26,839 nt of DNA. Origin: JAIMBK01 sp040755215. GTDB taxonomy: Bacteria; Bacillota; Desulfotomaculia; Desulfotomaculales; Nap2-2B. Within the stretch, counting starts at the first letter, position 1; each line of letters starts with the position of its first letter. Below, piece after piece: positions 14,484-23,174 of this stretch. The position numbers and the translations under genes were made by a program. Location of the stretch: NCBI GenBank assembly GCA_040755215.1, contig JBFMBG010000049.1, positions 1-26,839 on the forward strand, written 5' to 3'. The notes under the pieces were generated by a model. That model did no database searches, was not told the DNA's origin, and saw nothing but the letters and a program-made list of their open reading frames with translations.

Positions 14484-14531
14484 CGAAAATTTTCCGTTTC
14501 TCCACGGAGAGACCACAAGCTCACTAGAGCA

Positions 14532-16736
14532 CTACATCAGCGGATCCATGGCCAGCGCCGGGTGCCCTTTTTCCTCCAGGAAGGGCAGGATCTCCTCGCC
14601 GGTGACGCCCACTGTTTCGTCGGCGATCTTGTCGACGAAGTCCTTGCCTAAACCCCAGTACTGCTCGGCGGCTTCTTCCAGCATCGGCCGGAGTTGCTCT
14701 TTTAAGGCTTTGGGCATCCAGACCAGCCGTCCCAGGCCCCCGTCGGCGGGGACGAACTTGCGGGAGGCTAAATACGATTTGCCGATGCCCATGAAGCCGG
14801 GCATCTGCGCGCCGCCGCCGATCATGCCGGCCATGGTGGAGAAGGTCATGCCCGAGGGGGTCATCCCCGGGTGCTCCCGGTTGACCACCATGAAGCCGTT
14901 GCACTCCGGCACCATGGTCAGGATGCACTCGAAGCAGCCGCAGGAGGTCATCGGGTACTCCATGATGGTGTAGAAGTTGACTCTTTCGATGGTGCGCTGG
15001 GAGTTCTTGTAGACGAACTCGTTAAAGGCCTCCCACTGCCCTTTGACCTCGTCGATGATCCCTTCTTTGGGGATCGGCTGGTTGACGCCGTGGGGGTTGA
15101 TCTCGTAAGCCGCCTTGGCGTCCAGCCAGCTCACCGCGCCGCACAGGCCCACCCGCTCGGGGGCGATGACGCAGACGTGGGTGGGGGCGAAGGACTGGCA
15201 GAGCAGGCAGGAGTAGAAGGTGTCAATGGTTTCGTCCTGCAGCTGCTTTAAGCGGTCGTCGCGCTTTTTGTAGTAGCCGCGGGCCATTTCCCTTAACTCC
15301 AGCACTTTCTGCTCATCGGTGTAGATGGTCACCTGCACGCGGTCGACCACGGCGGCAAACTCGGCCTTGAACTTGGCGTAGAGGATGTTGCCGATGTGCT
15401 TTAAGCGGAAGCCCTTGGCAAAGGCTTCTTTGCTGATGCGCACCCACATGATGTCGCGCTGGGCCACGTGCCAGAGACCCTCGCCGTAGTTCATGAAGTA
15501 GTGGATGCGGCGCTCCAAGACCGGCTCGAAGTCTTCCTGCATCTTGCGGCCGTAGACGTCCACCACGATCCCGATCGGCATGGCGCCGCCCGCTTCCACG
15601 GTGTCGATGTCGGGGCCGATGACTTCCACTTTCCCGTCTTCCACTTCCTCGGCGCCCACCATGCGGACCAGCTCGAAGCTGGGGGTGCGGGTACCGCCGA
15701 ATTCCACGTACATGTCCTTTTTGCGGATGCTCTCGCCCTCGAAGGCCGGGCCGACGGTGATGGGGGCGTCGATTTCCACGTGGGTGATTTTGATCTCGCG
15801 CAGTTCCATGCCCAGCTGGATGGCTTTATCCAGGTCGGGCTCGGAGACGAACCAGTCCTTGATTTGTTTGTCTTCAGGCAGGGGCTGGTCGGTGATGACC
15901 GGGATGCCGATGTTGATGGCCCCCAGGGCGGCCGCCGTTTTGACCATGTCGTGCTCGCCCAGGTAGAGCACAAAGGCGCGGATCCGCCGGCGCTGGTAGT
16001 CGCGCTGGGCGTCCCTTTGCCCGGGGGGGATGCCGCCGAACATCATGCCGGCGCGCAAGGCGTAGTTGGCGCAGTGGACGACCTGGGTGAAGTTCCCCAA
16101 GGGGTAGGCGATTAAGTCGATCCCCAGCTTCACTCCTTCGTCCAGCAATTGTTCAATGACTTCGTCGCACAAAAAGAGCATGAAGCCCATGCCCATCAGT
16201 TTATTGACGGCTTTGGCGAGCTCCTTGGAGTCTTTCGCCCGGCCGATGATCAAAACTTCGCCGGGGATGGTCCAGTCCACCATTTTGGTCCCGTACTGGC
16301 GCACCACGGGGTCGCCGATAAAGCCCGTCCAGGGGGGGACGTGGAGGGGGTTTTCGGGGGTGTGGCGCAGGTAGCGGACGGCTTCGATGATGTCCGCGGC
16401 GTACCAGGTGGCTTCGCCGGCCAGCCGGGAGTTGGTGAAGCAGCGGAAGTCTTCTTTAAACTGGGCCCGCACCCGGTTCAAAACAGGGACGCAGTCGCCC
16501 AGGGTTTTGATTTCTTCGCCGCTTAAGCAGCGGATTACCGGCAGGTAATAGGCGGTGTCGGGGTAGCCTACCGGGTGGTTGGCGCCGTAGCGGCGGATGG
16601 CCTGGTTTAACAGGATCTCGGCGTAGCTGACGGCGGTAATGGCGCCTTCGTAGACTTCTTTGAACAGTTTTTTGGGCTCCTTGCCCGGTGTGATCGCGCC
16701 CTCAAAGATTTTATCGAAATTCATTTGCTCGGACAT
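14532..16736 (-). CDS. acsB: Acetyl-CoA synthase catalytic subunit
   Basis: AcsB assembles acetyl-CoA from CO, the methyl group of methylated AcsCD, and CoA at the A-cluster (a [4Fe-4S] cubane bridged to two nickel atoms). The 734 residues match the Moorella enzyme (729). The four cubane cysteines are Cys510, Cys513, Cys522 and Cys532 (YSCLLCQSF and following), and the distal nickel motif Cys-Gly-Cys is at 599-601; each is shifted by four from the Moorella numbering 506/509/518/528 and 595-597. So all metal ligands are present. The ATG at 16736 follows GGGAGG; acsA ends 28 bases upstream, so the two subunits of the bifunctional CODH/ACS are tightly coupled. The protein is cytosolic, and the N-terminal domain supplies the CO channel and CODH contact. 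Confidence 0.98.
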   Translation of the reverse strand: MSEQMNFDKIFEGAITPGKEPKKLFKEVYEGAITAVSYAEILLNQAIRRYGANHPVGYPDTAYYLPVIRCLSGEEIKTLGDCVPVLNRVRAQFKEDFRCFTNSRLAGEATWYAADIIEAVRYLRHTPENPLHVPPWTGFIGDPVVRQYGTKMVDWTIPGEVLIIGRAKDSKELAKAVNKLMGMGFMLFLCDEVIEQLLDEGVKLGIDLIAYPLGNFTQVVHCANYALRAGMMFGGIPPGQRDAQRDYQRRRIRAFVLYLGEHDMVKTAAALGAINIGIPVITDQPLPEDKQIKDWFVSEPDLDKAIQLGMELREIKITHVEIDAPITVGPAFEGESIRKKDMYVEFGGTRTPSFELVRMVGAEEVEDGKVEVIGPDIDTVEAGGAMPIGIVVDVYGRKMQEDFEPVLERRIHYFMNYGEGLWHVAQRDIMWVRISKEAFAKGFRLKHIGNILYAKFKAEFAAVVDRVQVTIYTDEQKVLELREMARGYYKKRDDRLKQLQDETIDTFYSCLLCQSFAPTHVCVIAPERVGLCGAVSWLDAKAAYEINPHGVNQPIPKEGIIDEVKGQWEAFNEFVYKNSQRTIERVNFYTIMEYPMTSCGCFECILTMVPECNGFMVVNREHPGMTPSGMTFSTMAGMIGGGAQMPGFMGIGKSYLASRKFVPADGGLGRLVWMPKALKEQLRPMLEEAAEQYWGLGKDFVDKIADETVGVTGEEILPFLEEKGHPALAMDPLM

Positions 16737-16764
16737 CTTGCTTCCTCCCTTCGTTTCCGTTCCC

Positions 16765-18780
16765 TTAATAGTTCTGGCACAAAGCGGTTTCCAGGTCCTC
16801 GGCGGTCTTCCGGTGGATGCCCAGTTTCCAGGCCCGGTATTCCAGAGCGTTTAGGATTTTCCGGGCGGCGACCTGGGGATCCATCTCGAAAATGAAGTAA
16901 CCACCATAGACGTCGGAAGCGATCTGGGTGGCAATGCTGTAGAACAGGTCGCTCCCTTCCACGGGCGGCATGGAGCCGACGTGTACGGGGGCGCCCATGG
17001 TCACAAACCAGCAGCCGATGGAAACCGCTTTGCCGGTCATGGCTTCCGGGGCGGTGGCCACGAAGGGCACTTTGGGTGTATCCACGCCAAGCTGTTTGGC
17101 CATATCCATCCACAGGTCGGAGCAGCGGGTGTTGTCTACGCAGGAGCCCATGTGGAAAATGGGCGGCAGCGGAACGCTTAAGTTGGCCTTTTCGGCAAGC
17201 CGGGCCAGGAACTTTTTCAAGCCCGGGCCGGCCAATTCCATGGCCTCCGGGGCGAGCAGGCCCGCTTTGGCGCAGCCCTGCATGGCGCAGCCGGTGCCGA
17301 TGGTAAAGACGTCGTTTTTAATCATTTCTCTGGCGATGGTCAGGTGGCTGTCGTCCTGGAAACGTTTTAAGTTGTTGCACCCGGCCATCAGCACAACGCC
17401 TTTTAATTCGCCGCTTAAGATGGCGTCGGTAAGAACGCTGACCGGATTGTCCGGGTTGACCGCGGCAAAAAGGTCGTAAAGGGCTTCCAGGCTCCACCCG
17501 GCCACGACTTTATGCTTGACGGCCGGAATGTGGTAGCGGCCGGGGTCTCTGCGCTTAAAGGCGTCGATGGCGATGCGCAGGGCCATTTTGGCGTTTTCCA
17601 GCGCGTTTTCGGTATTGTAGTCGATGTGCTGGGAGCCGGGGATCTTCGCCACCGGCGAGGTGGTGATGATCTGGGTGTGGAAGCACTCGGCCGCCGTCCG
17701 GATGGAAGGCATGATGCACTGGACGTCCACCACGAAGGCGTCCAGCACCCCGGTGACGATGGCCAGTTCGGCGGAGGCGTAGGAAGTGCACAAGGGGACT
17801 CCCCGGCGCATGAGCACTTCGTTGCCCGTGCAGCAGATGCCGACCAGGTTGATTCCCTTGGCGCCGGCCGCCCTGGCTTCCCCCTCCAGCTGCTGGGCGG
17901 CGTCGCAAATAATCTCGCTTAAAACGGGGTTGTGGCCGTAGAGAGCAATGTTGACCTTTTCCGGGTCCAGCACACCGAAGTTGGCTTCGGTGACCAGCGG
18001 CCGCGGGGTGCCGAAAAGGATGTCGGAAACGTCGGTGCCGATGTGCATTCCCACGTAATCGGAAAGCGAAACCCGCAGGGCGCTGAAGGTGATGTTTACC
18101 GGATCGTTGTCCATGCCCATGTGGGCCTGGTTGACCAGTTCGGAAATGGAGTTGTAGGAGCCGCTGGGCATAATGTTATGGGAGAAAAACTTTTCCTTGC
18201 GGTCTTCGGTAACGGTGGTCTGGATCCAGGTGGAATAGCCTTCGCCGTTCAGGCGGCGGAAATCCTCCAGGGCTGCTTCGGCTACCTCCCTGGCCAGCTG
18301 AAGGTCGCCTTTCCCTTCGCTGGAAATCCCAATGCGGGCGGCAATTTTCCTGAGTTTGGCAGGGTCCTTCACCTGGTAGTCGGAGGCCTTCCCCTCCGTC
18401 ATTTTGTGCATGGTTTCGGTAAGGAAGTGGGCGTGCTCGTTGTGCGCCGCCGCTCCGGTGAGCAGCATCAACCCCGTACTGCGGGCGGCGATGGTCCAGG
18501 CGGAAGCACCGCAAATCCCCTTGCTGCCGGGCCCTTCATCGGCTTTAATCCGGCACGGTCCGGCCATGCAGAAACGGCAGCAAATTCCCCGGTAGCCGAA
18601 CTGGCACTGGGGCTGCTGGGCCACCGTCCGCTCAAAAGCGGTCACTACGCCGCTCTTTTGGGCGACGTCAATTAATTCCAGCGCGCCGGGATCGACGCTT
18701 CTTTTCACTACCTTGGGTTCAGCTACCCGGGGCGCGTTCGAAGGTCGGCTGGTATGGTCTGGATCCCTGAATCTGGGCAT
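16765..18780 (-). CDS. acsA: Carbon monoxide dehydrogenase catalytic subunit of CODH/ACS
   Basis: AcsA interconverts CO2 and CO at the Ni-Fe-S C-cluster and delivers CO by tunnel to AcsB. The 671 residues compare with 674 in Moorella. Near the N-terminus, Cys59 and Cys67 fit the intersubunit D-cluster, and Cys68, Cys71, Cys76 and Cys90 the B-cluster; these are the same numbers as in the Moorella protein. Downstream cysteine/histidine segments such as GICCTGNE, GCNNLKRFQDD, GTGCAMQGCAKAG and HMGSCVDNTRC are the expected C-cluster surroundings. ATG 18780 has GGGAGG eight bases upstream. The first cooC lies 162 bases upstream and acsB 28 downstream. Electrons go to or come from ferredoxin, which connects this enzyme to the Hdr-Flx operon. 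Confidence 0.98.
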   Translation of the reverse strand: MPRFRDPDHTSRPSNAPRVAEPKVVKRSVDPGALELIDVAQKSGVVTAFERTVAQQPQCQFGYRGICCRFCMAGPCRIKADEGPGSKGICGASAWTIAARSTGLMLLTGAAAHNEHAHFLTETMHKMTEGKASDYQVKDPAKLRKIAARIGISSEGKGDLQLAREVAEAALEDFRRLNGEGYSTWIQTTVTEDRKEKFFSHNIMPSGSYNSISELVNQAHMGMDNDPVNITFSALRVSLSDYVGMHIGTDVSDILFGTPRPLVTEANFGVLDPEKVNIALYGHNPVLSEIICDAAQQLEGEARAAGAKGINLVGICCTGNEVLMRRGVPLCTSYASAELAIVTGVLDAFVVDVQCIMPSIRTAAECFHTQIITTSPVAKIPGSQHIDYNTENALENAKMALRIAIDAFKRRDPGRYHIPAVKHKVVAGWSLEALYDLFAAVNPDNPVSVLTDAILSGELKGVVLMAGCNNLKRFQDDSHLTIAREMIKNDVFTIGTGCAMQGCAKAGLLAPEAMELAGPGLKKFLARLAEKANLSVPLPPIFHMGSCVDNTRCSDLWMDMAKQLGVDTPKVPFVATAPEAMTGKAVSIGCWFVTMGAPVHVGSMPPVEGSDLFYSIATQIASDVYGGYFIFEMDPQVAARKILNALEYRAWKLGIHRKTAEDLETALCQNY

Positions 18781-18942
18781 TCATTTAACCTCCCTGGTTA
18801 AAATTTAGAGCAAGAAAATAATGGCCAAAATTTCCTGCTGCCAACTCTTCAGTTAACTGACCGGGAAAACAACGCTGGGCGCATCCCTCTCCCCGAAGGA
18901 TGAACCCTTTCTTTGGCCTGGCCAGCAGCAGTTTTGGCCCCT

Positions 18943-19728
18943 CTATACAACTCCCCTCTCCCTTTCTCCATCACCTGCCTCACTTAAAATTTTCTCTTTA
19001 ATTCTTTCTACGTCAGCCAGCAATCCTCCCCCAACACCCGCTGCCGTCGGCTCCATGGCACTCTCCCAAACGCTTTCGTCAAATTTAACCAGCCCCAGCA
19101 CCTCGCCGGGCTGAAAACTGTTGACGATAAATTCTTTTTCCTTTTCGGAGCGGACCTTGTTGCCGATAATCTTTACCTTTTGAATTCCCAGGTCGGCAGA
19201 CATCCTTTTCACGTGGCGGGCTGTGTTCACGCTGTTCCGGCCGGGCTCCACCACCACCAGCATCAAATCCACCCCTTTGGCGGTGCCGCGGGAAAGATGC
19301 TCGATGCCCGCCCCCATGTCCATCACGACCACTTCATCCTGATCGAGCAGCAGCGCGGAAACCAGGGCATGCAGAAAAGTATTTTCCCGGCAGTAACACT
19401 CGGAACCTCCCTTTTTGATTTCTCCCATCCGGAAAAACCGGATGTTCCCGAGACGGTACGCGTAATCCTCCAAAACATCGGTTACTTTGGGATTAAGGAC
19501 GTAAAAAGCGCCCTGACCGCTTTTGGCGCGGATTACTTCTTTCATTTCCACAACCGGCCTGATCTGCAAGGCCGCCTCTTCGGGAATACCCAGCGCGGCG
19601 GCCAGGCAAGCGTCCGGGTCGCCATCGATGGCGTAAACCAGCCGGTGGGTGCAGGCAAAAGATTTCGTCAGCGCAGCGGCAATGGTCGTTTTGCCCACCC
19701 CGCCCTTGCCGGAAATGGCTAATTTCAT
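18943..19728 (-). CDS. cooC: CooC-type CODH nickel-insertion ATPase
   Basis: This 261-residue ATPase of the MinD/NifH family has Walker A GKGGVGKTT (7-15), the switch DGDPDACLAAALG (35-47) and the CooC metal-binding pair in SECYCREN (Cys111, Cys113). CooC proteins dimerise with ATP and supply nickel for CODH C-cluster maturation. The position immediately before acsA supports that client. ATG 19728 has AAAGAGGTG just upstream. It is the first gene of the acs operon; the upstream 128 bases are AT-rich, but no clear -35/-10 pair stands out. A short palindrome TTGTGAACACAA (19844-19855) lies about 115 bases before the start. The C-terminus ends in a charged tail (GDGERERG) typical of end drift rather than a domain. 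Confidence 0.92.
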   Translation of the reverse strand: MKLAISGKGGVGKTTIAAALTKSFACTHRLVYAIDGDPDACLAAALGIPEEAALQIRPVVEMKEVIRAKSGQGAFYVLNPKVTDVLEDYAYRLGNIRFFRMGEIKKGGSECYCRENTFLHALVSALLLDQDEVVVMDMGAGIEHLSRGTAKGVDLMLVVVEPGRNSVNTARHVKRMSADLGIQKVKIIGNKVRSEKEKEFIVNSFQPGEVLGLVKFDESVWESAMEPTAAGVGGGLLADVERIKEKILSEAGDGERERGVV

Positions 19729-19856
19729 CTGTTCACCTCTTTAATTTTTTCGCCGCCTGATAAAAAAATCCTGCTAACAATTTTTTAGCTTTATGATCCG
19801 TTTCGACGGAAGAGAGAAAAATCCTCCCCTCAAAATATTAAAATTGTGAACACAAG

Positions 19857-19881
19857 AAAAAAATCGGCGCTGCCGATTTTT
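19857..19881 (-). terminator. Intrinsic terminator of the phasin-like gene
   Basis: On the minus strand the stem TCGGC-AGC-GCCGA (19864-19876) is extended by A/T pairs and followed by seven T residues (complement of 19857-19863). It ends the small gene at 19907-20242 and isolates the acs operon from it. Confidence 0.85.
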
Positions 19882-19906
19882 GACAGGTAAATCAGCTTAA
19901 TTTACC

Positions 19907-20242
19907 CTACCCCTGCTGCGGCGGTGGTTCCCCGCCCTGACCGGCGGTCTGTCCCGTTTGGGCCTCTAAACGGCTAATCCGCTCTTCCAGGGCCTTTAAG
20001 TCCTGTTTAGTGACAAAACCCACTTCTTCGCGGAACCTGTTTATTTCACTTCTGATTGCCTGGACTAAGGCTGCTCTTTCCTGCTCCCCCTTTTCGATCA
20101 GGTCGCGAAACACGCCTTTCGCTTCCTCGGCGCTGACCTGTCCTCTTTCGACCAGTTCTTTGACGATCTGTTCCGCCTTTTCGCGGGTCAGGGAAAATGC
20201 GCCGATCCCGGCCAGCGCCAGCTTCCTGAAAACGTCCTTCAT
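19907..20242 (-). CDS. Small phasin-like coiled-coil protein
   Basis: The 111-residue product starts MKDVFRKLALAGIGAFSLT, then has helical heptad-like segments rich in Glu, Lys and Arg (about 20-95) and a disordered Gln/Gly/Pro tail (GEPPPQQG). This layout (short hydrophobic start, a KAEQIVKELVERGQ-type helix, then a SRLEAQ coiled coil) is that of the phasin/PhaI-like family associated with polyhydroxyalkanoate granules. In many Firmicutes such proteins occur without PHA genes, so the role is uncertain. ATG 20242 has AAGGGGGG seven bases upstream; a longer frame beginning at 20398 covers promoter sequence and is rejected. The gene is monocistronic, with its own promoter (20276-20284) and terminator. 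Confidence 0.78.
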   Translation of the reverse strand: MKDVFRKLALAGIGAFSLTREKAEQIVKELVERGQVSAEEAKGVFRDLIEKGEQERAALVQAIRSEINRFREEVGFVTKQDLKALEERISRLEAQTGQTAGQGGEPPPQQG

Positions 20243-20275
20243 GAAAACCCCCCTTTTCTCGCCAAATAAGAAACA

Positions 20276-20284
20276 AGTATAGCA
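20276..20284 (-). promoter_or_regulatory. Extended -10 promoter of the phasin-like gene
   Basis: The minus strand reads TGC-TATACT (20284-20276), an extended -10 element. The region 17 bases further upstream is AT-rich without a good -35, as is common for extended -10 promoters. The start codon lies about 34 bases downstream of the box. Confidence 0.6.
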
Positions 20285-20384
20285 TATCCCGAAGAATATT
20301 TTATCATGCTTCGGAAAGATTGGGAATTGGGGGATTTTTTCTTTCACCCCCCAAATTTTGTCCTTTTCGACGTATATTATCAGC

Positions 20385-20466
20385 AGGGGTGAGGGCATAA
20401 TATAAATACTCCGCTTTGGTGAGTTCTATCTCTCCCCAGTCCAGCAACGAGCTGGACTCTTTTTTT
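20385..20466 (+). ncRNA. Putative structured small RNA or leader RNA with terminator
   Basis: A plus-strand stem GGGGTGAG (20386-20393) with CTCTCCCC (20430-20437; one U-U mismatch) encloses 36 bases and is followed at once by a strong terminator hairpin. A TATATT box at 20373-20378 would start transcription near 20385, the first base of the structure, but the -35 region is weak. No coding sequence lies upstream on this strand. It could be an independent RNA of about 80 bases or a premature-termination leader for the nuoE operon, whose start is 220 bases further on. I do not recognise a named riboswitch class. Confidence 0.45.
20438..20466 (+). terminator. Intrinsic terminator upstream of nuoE with no preceding gene
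   Basis: A perfect 8-bp stem AGTCCAGC/GCTGGACT around the loop AACGA is followed by C and seven T residues. The T-run lies on the plus strand, so it cannot serve the minus-strand phasin-like gene. Confidence 0.85.
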
Positions 20467-20685
20467 GGGGGCATTTAACCTTGACCGCTGGCTCAATTTG
20501 CGTTATGCTATCTTACGAAACGACTAATTATTTACATGACGTTCATAACAAGGATCAGAAAAGCCTGCTAACGCTGAGTTTATTTGCAATAACAATTTCC
20601 CTATAAATTTCCCTCAACTTTCAAACATTGGTCCGGATTTTTTAAAGTTAAAGAAATAAAAAAGATTTTATGGGGAGAGGTTGCC
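20467..20685. other. AT-rich upstream region of the nuoE operon
   Basis: No gene is visible. A candidate extended -10, TGC-TATCTT (20506-20514), has no good -35 at the normal distance, though TTGACC occurs 22 bases before the box. Inverted half-sites ATGA and TCAT flank CGT at about 20536-20546. The nuoE ribosome site GGGGAGAGG closes the region. Promoter assignment here is tentative. Confidence 0.35.
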
Positions 20686-21228
20686 ATGCATTTAATGGCG
20701 AAAGGGAAAGAAGAAAAACCGGCCAGAGAAGAAGAGGAGGAGCTGATCAGGGAAAAAACCCGGGAAATTCTCCGGCACTGCAATAACGGCCGCGCCAGCC
20801 TGATTCCCGTTTTGCAGCAGATCCAGGAAAGCCTGGGCTACGTTCCGGAAACAGCCATGGTGGAAGTGGCCAGGCGGTTGAATGTTCCCGAGGTAGACGT
20901 TTTCAGTATTGTCACCTTTTACAACCAGTTCCGCCTGCACCCCCCCGGCAGGCACCAGGTCAAAGTCTGCATGGGCACCGCCTGCCACATGAAGGGCGGC
21001 AAGATCATCCTGGACTGCTGGGAAAGGCGGCTCGGCATCGGGGTGGGCGAAACCACCGCCGACAGGGAATTCAGCCTGGAGCGGGTGGCCTGTGTGGGCT
21101 GCTGCACCATGGCACCGGTAACCCTGATCAACGATGTGGTCCATCCGAAAATGACCCCCACCCGGGTTGACGGCCTCCTGCACGCTCATCAAGTGGAAAA
21201 ACAAAAAGAAGAGGGAGCAACCCCGTGA
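20686..21228 (+). CDS. nuoE: NuoE/HydC-like thioredoxin-fold [2Fe-2S] subunit
   Basis: This 180-residue protein is the 24-kDa-type subunit of NADH dehydrogenase, NAD-linked hydrogenases or formate dehydrogenases. The [2Fe-2S] ligands are Cys95, Cys100, Cys136 and Cys140 in the classic Cx4Cx35Cx3C arrangement (CMGTAC and CVGCC). The helical N-terminal part (about 20-65) with SLIPVLQQIQESLGYVPE is typical. ATG 20686 has GAGAGG close upstream; a second Met four codons later is possible. The stop codon overlaps the GTG start of the next gene (GTGA). It forms an NADH-oxidising module with the following two proteins. The N-terminus is unusually charged (KGKEEKPAREEEEE). Confidence 0.94.
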   Translation: MHLMAKGKEEKPAREEEEELIREKTREILRHCNNGRASLIPVLQQIQESLGYVPETAMVEVARRLNVPEVDVFSIVTFYNQFRLHPPGRHQVKVCMGTACHMKGGKIILDCWERRLGIGVGETTADREFSLERVACVGCCTMAPVTLINDVVHPKMTPTRVDGLLHAHQVEKQKEEGATP

Positions 21229-23156
21229 AGGCGGCCGGAAACGGAAATAACAAAAAGGAGATTGCCTTAAATTACCGCAAACTCCACCAGGAAGCCCGGG
21301 TCAGCTGGCAGACCCTCCGGCAAAAACCCCTCGTGCTGGTGGGAACGGCCACCTGCGGGCGAGCCGCCGGCGCCCTGCAAACGCTGCGCGCTTTTCAAAA
21401 CGAAATCGCCCGCCGGAACCTGGACGCCCGGGCCGTGGAAGTGGGCTGCCTGGGGCATTGCTACGCCGAACCGCTGGCCGTTATTTACAAAGAACCTTTC
21501 CCGCCCATCGTGTACGGTTACGTCACCGAAGGAATGGCGGCGCGGCTGGTGGAAGATTACCTGGTCAACGACGACCCCTGCCTGGAATTCGCCCTGGCCG
21601 CCCTGCGGCCTAATCCCCTGATTCCCGCCTTCGCCGACTTCCCCCGGGGTCAGTATGAAAACAAAATTATCCTGGAGCGCTGCGGGTTAATCAACCCCGA
21701 AGAAATCAGCCACTACCTGGCCCGGGACGGATACAGCGCCCTGGCGGCGGCGCTGCAGGCGGAACCGGCCGAAATCATCGCTGCGATCAAGGAATCCGGT
21801 TTGCGCGGGCGGGGCGGCGCCGGTTTTCCCACCGGCCGGAAATGGGAGCTGTGCCGGGAGGCGCCCGGCAGCCCCAAATACGTCATCTGCAACGCTGACG
21901 AAGGCGACCCCGGCGCCTTTATGGACCGCACCATCCTGGAATCAAACCCCCACTCCGTGCTGGAAGGGTTGATTATTGCGGCCTACGCCGTGGGCGCGGC
22001 CAAAGCTTACATTTACGTCCGGGCCGAATACCCCCTGGCGGTGGAGCGCCTCCGGACAGCCCTGCAGCAGGCCAGGAATAAAGGGCTCTTGGGCGAGCAC
22101 ATCCTGGGCGGCGACTTCAGCCTGGAGATCGAAATTTTCCAGGGGTCCGGGGCATTTGTCTGCGGCGAGGAAACCGCCCTGATCGCCTCCATGGAAGGAA
22201 ACCCGGGCATCCCGCGGCACCGCCCGCCCTTTCCGGTCGTCTCCGGGTTAAACGGCCGGCCGACGGTCATCGACAACGTGAAAACTCTGGCCTACATCCC
22301 GCCGATTCTCAACAAGGGGGCGGAATGGTTCAAAGAAACCGGCACGCCGGACAGTCCCGGTACGGCTGTTTTCGCCCTGGCCGGCAAAATCATCAATACC
22401 GGCCTGGCCGAGGTGCCCATGGGAACCACCCTGCGCCAGGTGATTTACGACGTGGGCAGCGGGATCCCCGGCAGCAAGAATTTTAAAGCGGTGCAGATCG
22501 GGGGGCCCTCCGGCGGCTGCCTGCCGGAAAGCGCCCTGGACATGCCCATTGACTTTGACTCTTTAAGCGAGGCCGGGGCCATGATGGGCTCCGGCGGCAT
22601 GGTCGTCCTGGACGAAGACGATTGCATGGTGGAAATAGCCCGCTTCTTCCTGGACTTCACCCAGAAGGAATCCTGCGGAAAGTGCACTTTTTGCCGCCTG
22701 GGCACAAAGCACATGCTGAATATTTTGGAAAAGATTACCAAAGGGCAGGGAAAACCGGAGGACATCGACCTGCTTTTGGAGCTGGCGGAAGACATCAAGG
22801 CCGGTTCGCTTTGCGGCCTGGGTAAAACCGCTCCCAACCCGGTGCTCAGCACCATCCGTTACTTCCGCGCCGAATACGAGGCGCACATTAAAGAACGCCG
22901 CTGCCCGGCCCTGATGTGCCAGGATTTAATCGCCTACTACATTCTGCCGGAAAAATGCGAGCGCTCCTGCGACGCCTGCGTGGGCGGCTGCCCGATGGAA
23001 GCGATTTACACCAACGAAGACCGGATCAAGGTCATCGACCAAACCAAGTGCGTCAAGTGCAAAAACTGCCTGGACGCCTGCCCGCCCCAGTATAAGGCCG
23101 TCATCAAGCTGTCCCCGCCGGAGCGGCTGGCTGAATACGCAAAAGGAAGGGAATAA
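21225..23156 (+). CDS. nuoF: NuoF/HydB-like NADH-binding flavoprotein with C-terminal ferredoxin domain
   Basis: This 643-residue protein oxidises or reduces NAD(P) with FMN. Domains in order are a thioredoxin-like [2Fe-2S] part (Cys44, Cys75, Cys79), then the NuoF core with the FMN/NADH glycine loop GRGGAGFPTG (195-204), CNADEGDPGAF (222-232) and the N3 [4Fe-4S] ligands Cys484, 487, 490 and 530. Last is a two-cluster ferredoxin domain with Cys578/582/585/589 and Cys609/612/615/619. This is the layout of the HydB subunit of electron-bifurcating hydrogenases and of NAD-linked formate dehydrogenases. The GTG start at 21225 overlaps the nuoE stop by four bases, with GAGGGAG upstream. The first ferredoxin set has Cx3Cx2Cx3C spacing rather than the standard Cx2Cx2Cx3C. 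NADH versus NADPH cannot be decided by reading. Confidence 0.95.
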   Translation: MKAAGNGNNKKEIALNYRKLHQEARVSWQTLRQKPLVLVGTATCGRAAGALQTLRAFQNEIARRNLDARAVEVGCLGHCYAEPLAVIYKEPFPPIVYGYVTEGMAARLVEDYLVNDDPCLEFALAALRPNPLIPAFADFPRGQYENKIILERCGLINPEEISHYLARDGYSALAAALQAEPAEIIAAIKESGLRGRGGAGFPTGRKWELCREAPGSPKYVICNADEGDPGAFMDRTILESNPHSVLEGLIIAAYAVGAAKAYIYVRAEYPLAVERLRTALQQARNKGLLGEHILGGDFSLEIEIFQGSGAFVCGEETALIASMEGNPGIPRHRPPFPVVSGLNGRPTVIDNVKTLAYIPPILNKGAEWFKETGTPDSPGTAVFALAGKIINTGLAEVPMGTTLRQVIYDVGSGIPGSKNFKAVQIGGPSGGCLPESALDMPIDFDSLSEAGAMMGSGGMVVLDEDDCMVEIARFFLDFTQKESCGKCTFCRLGTKHMLNILEKITKGQGKPEDIDLLLELAEDIKAGSLCGLGKTAPNPVLSTIRYFRAEYEAHIKERRCPALMCQDLIAYYILPEKCERSCDACVGGCPMEAIYTNEDRIKVIDQTKCVKCKNCLDACPPQYKAVIKLSPPERLAEYAKGRE

Positions 23157-23174
23157 GGAGAACACTCACGGGAA

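Noticed and set aside
15468..16115. 215-residue plus-strand open frame inside acsB
   Set aside because: Antisense to a fully conserved acsB segment, with composition typical of shadow frames and no ribosome site.
19844..19855. TTGTGAACACAA as a Rex operator before the acs operon
   Set aside because: Only one TTGTGAA half fits; the Rex consensus needs a second half after a four-base gap, and no promoter core is evident at this position.
20243..20398. Long N-terminal extension of the phasin-like gene to 20398
   Set aside because: It would place the extended -10 promoter and a good ribosome site inside the coding region, and the extra residues are cysteine/phenylalanine-rich and unlike the family.
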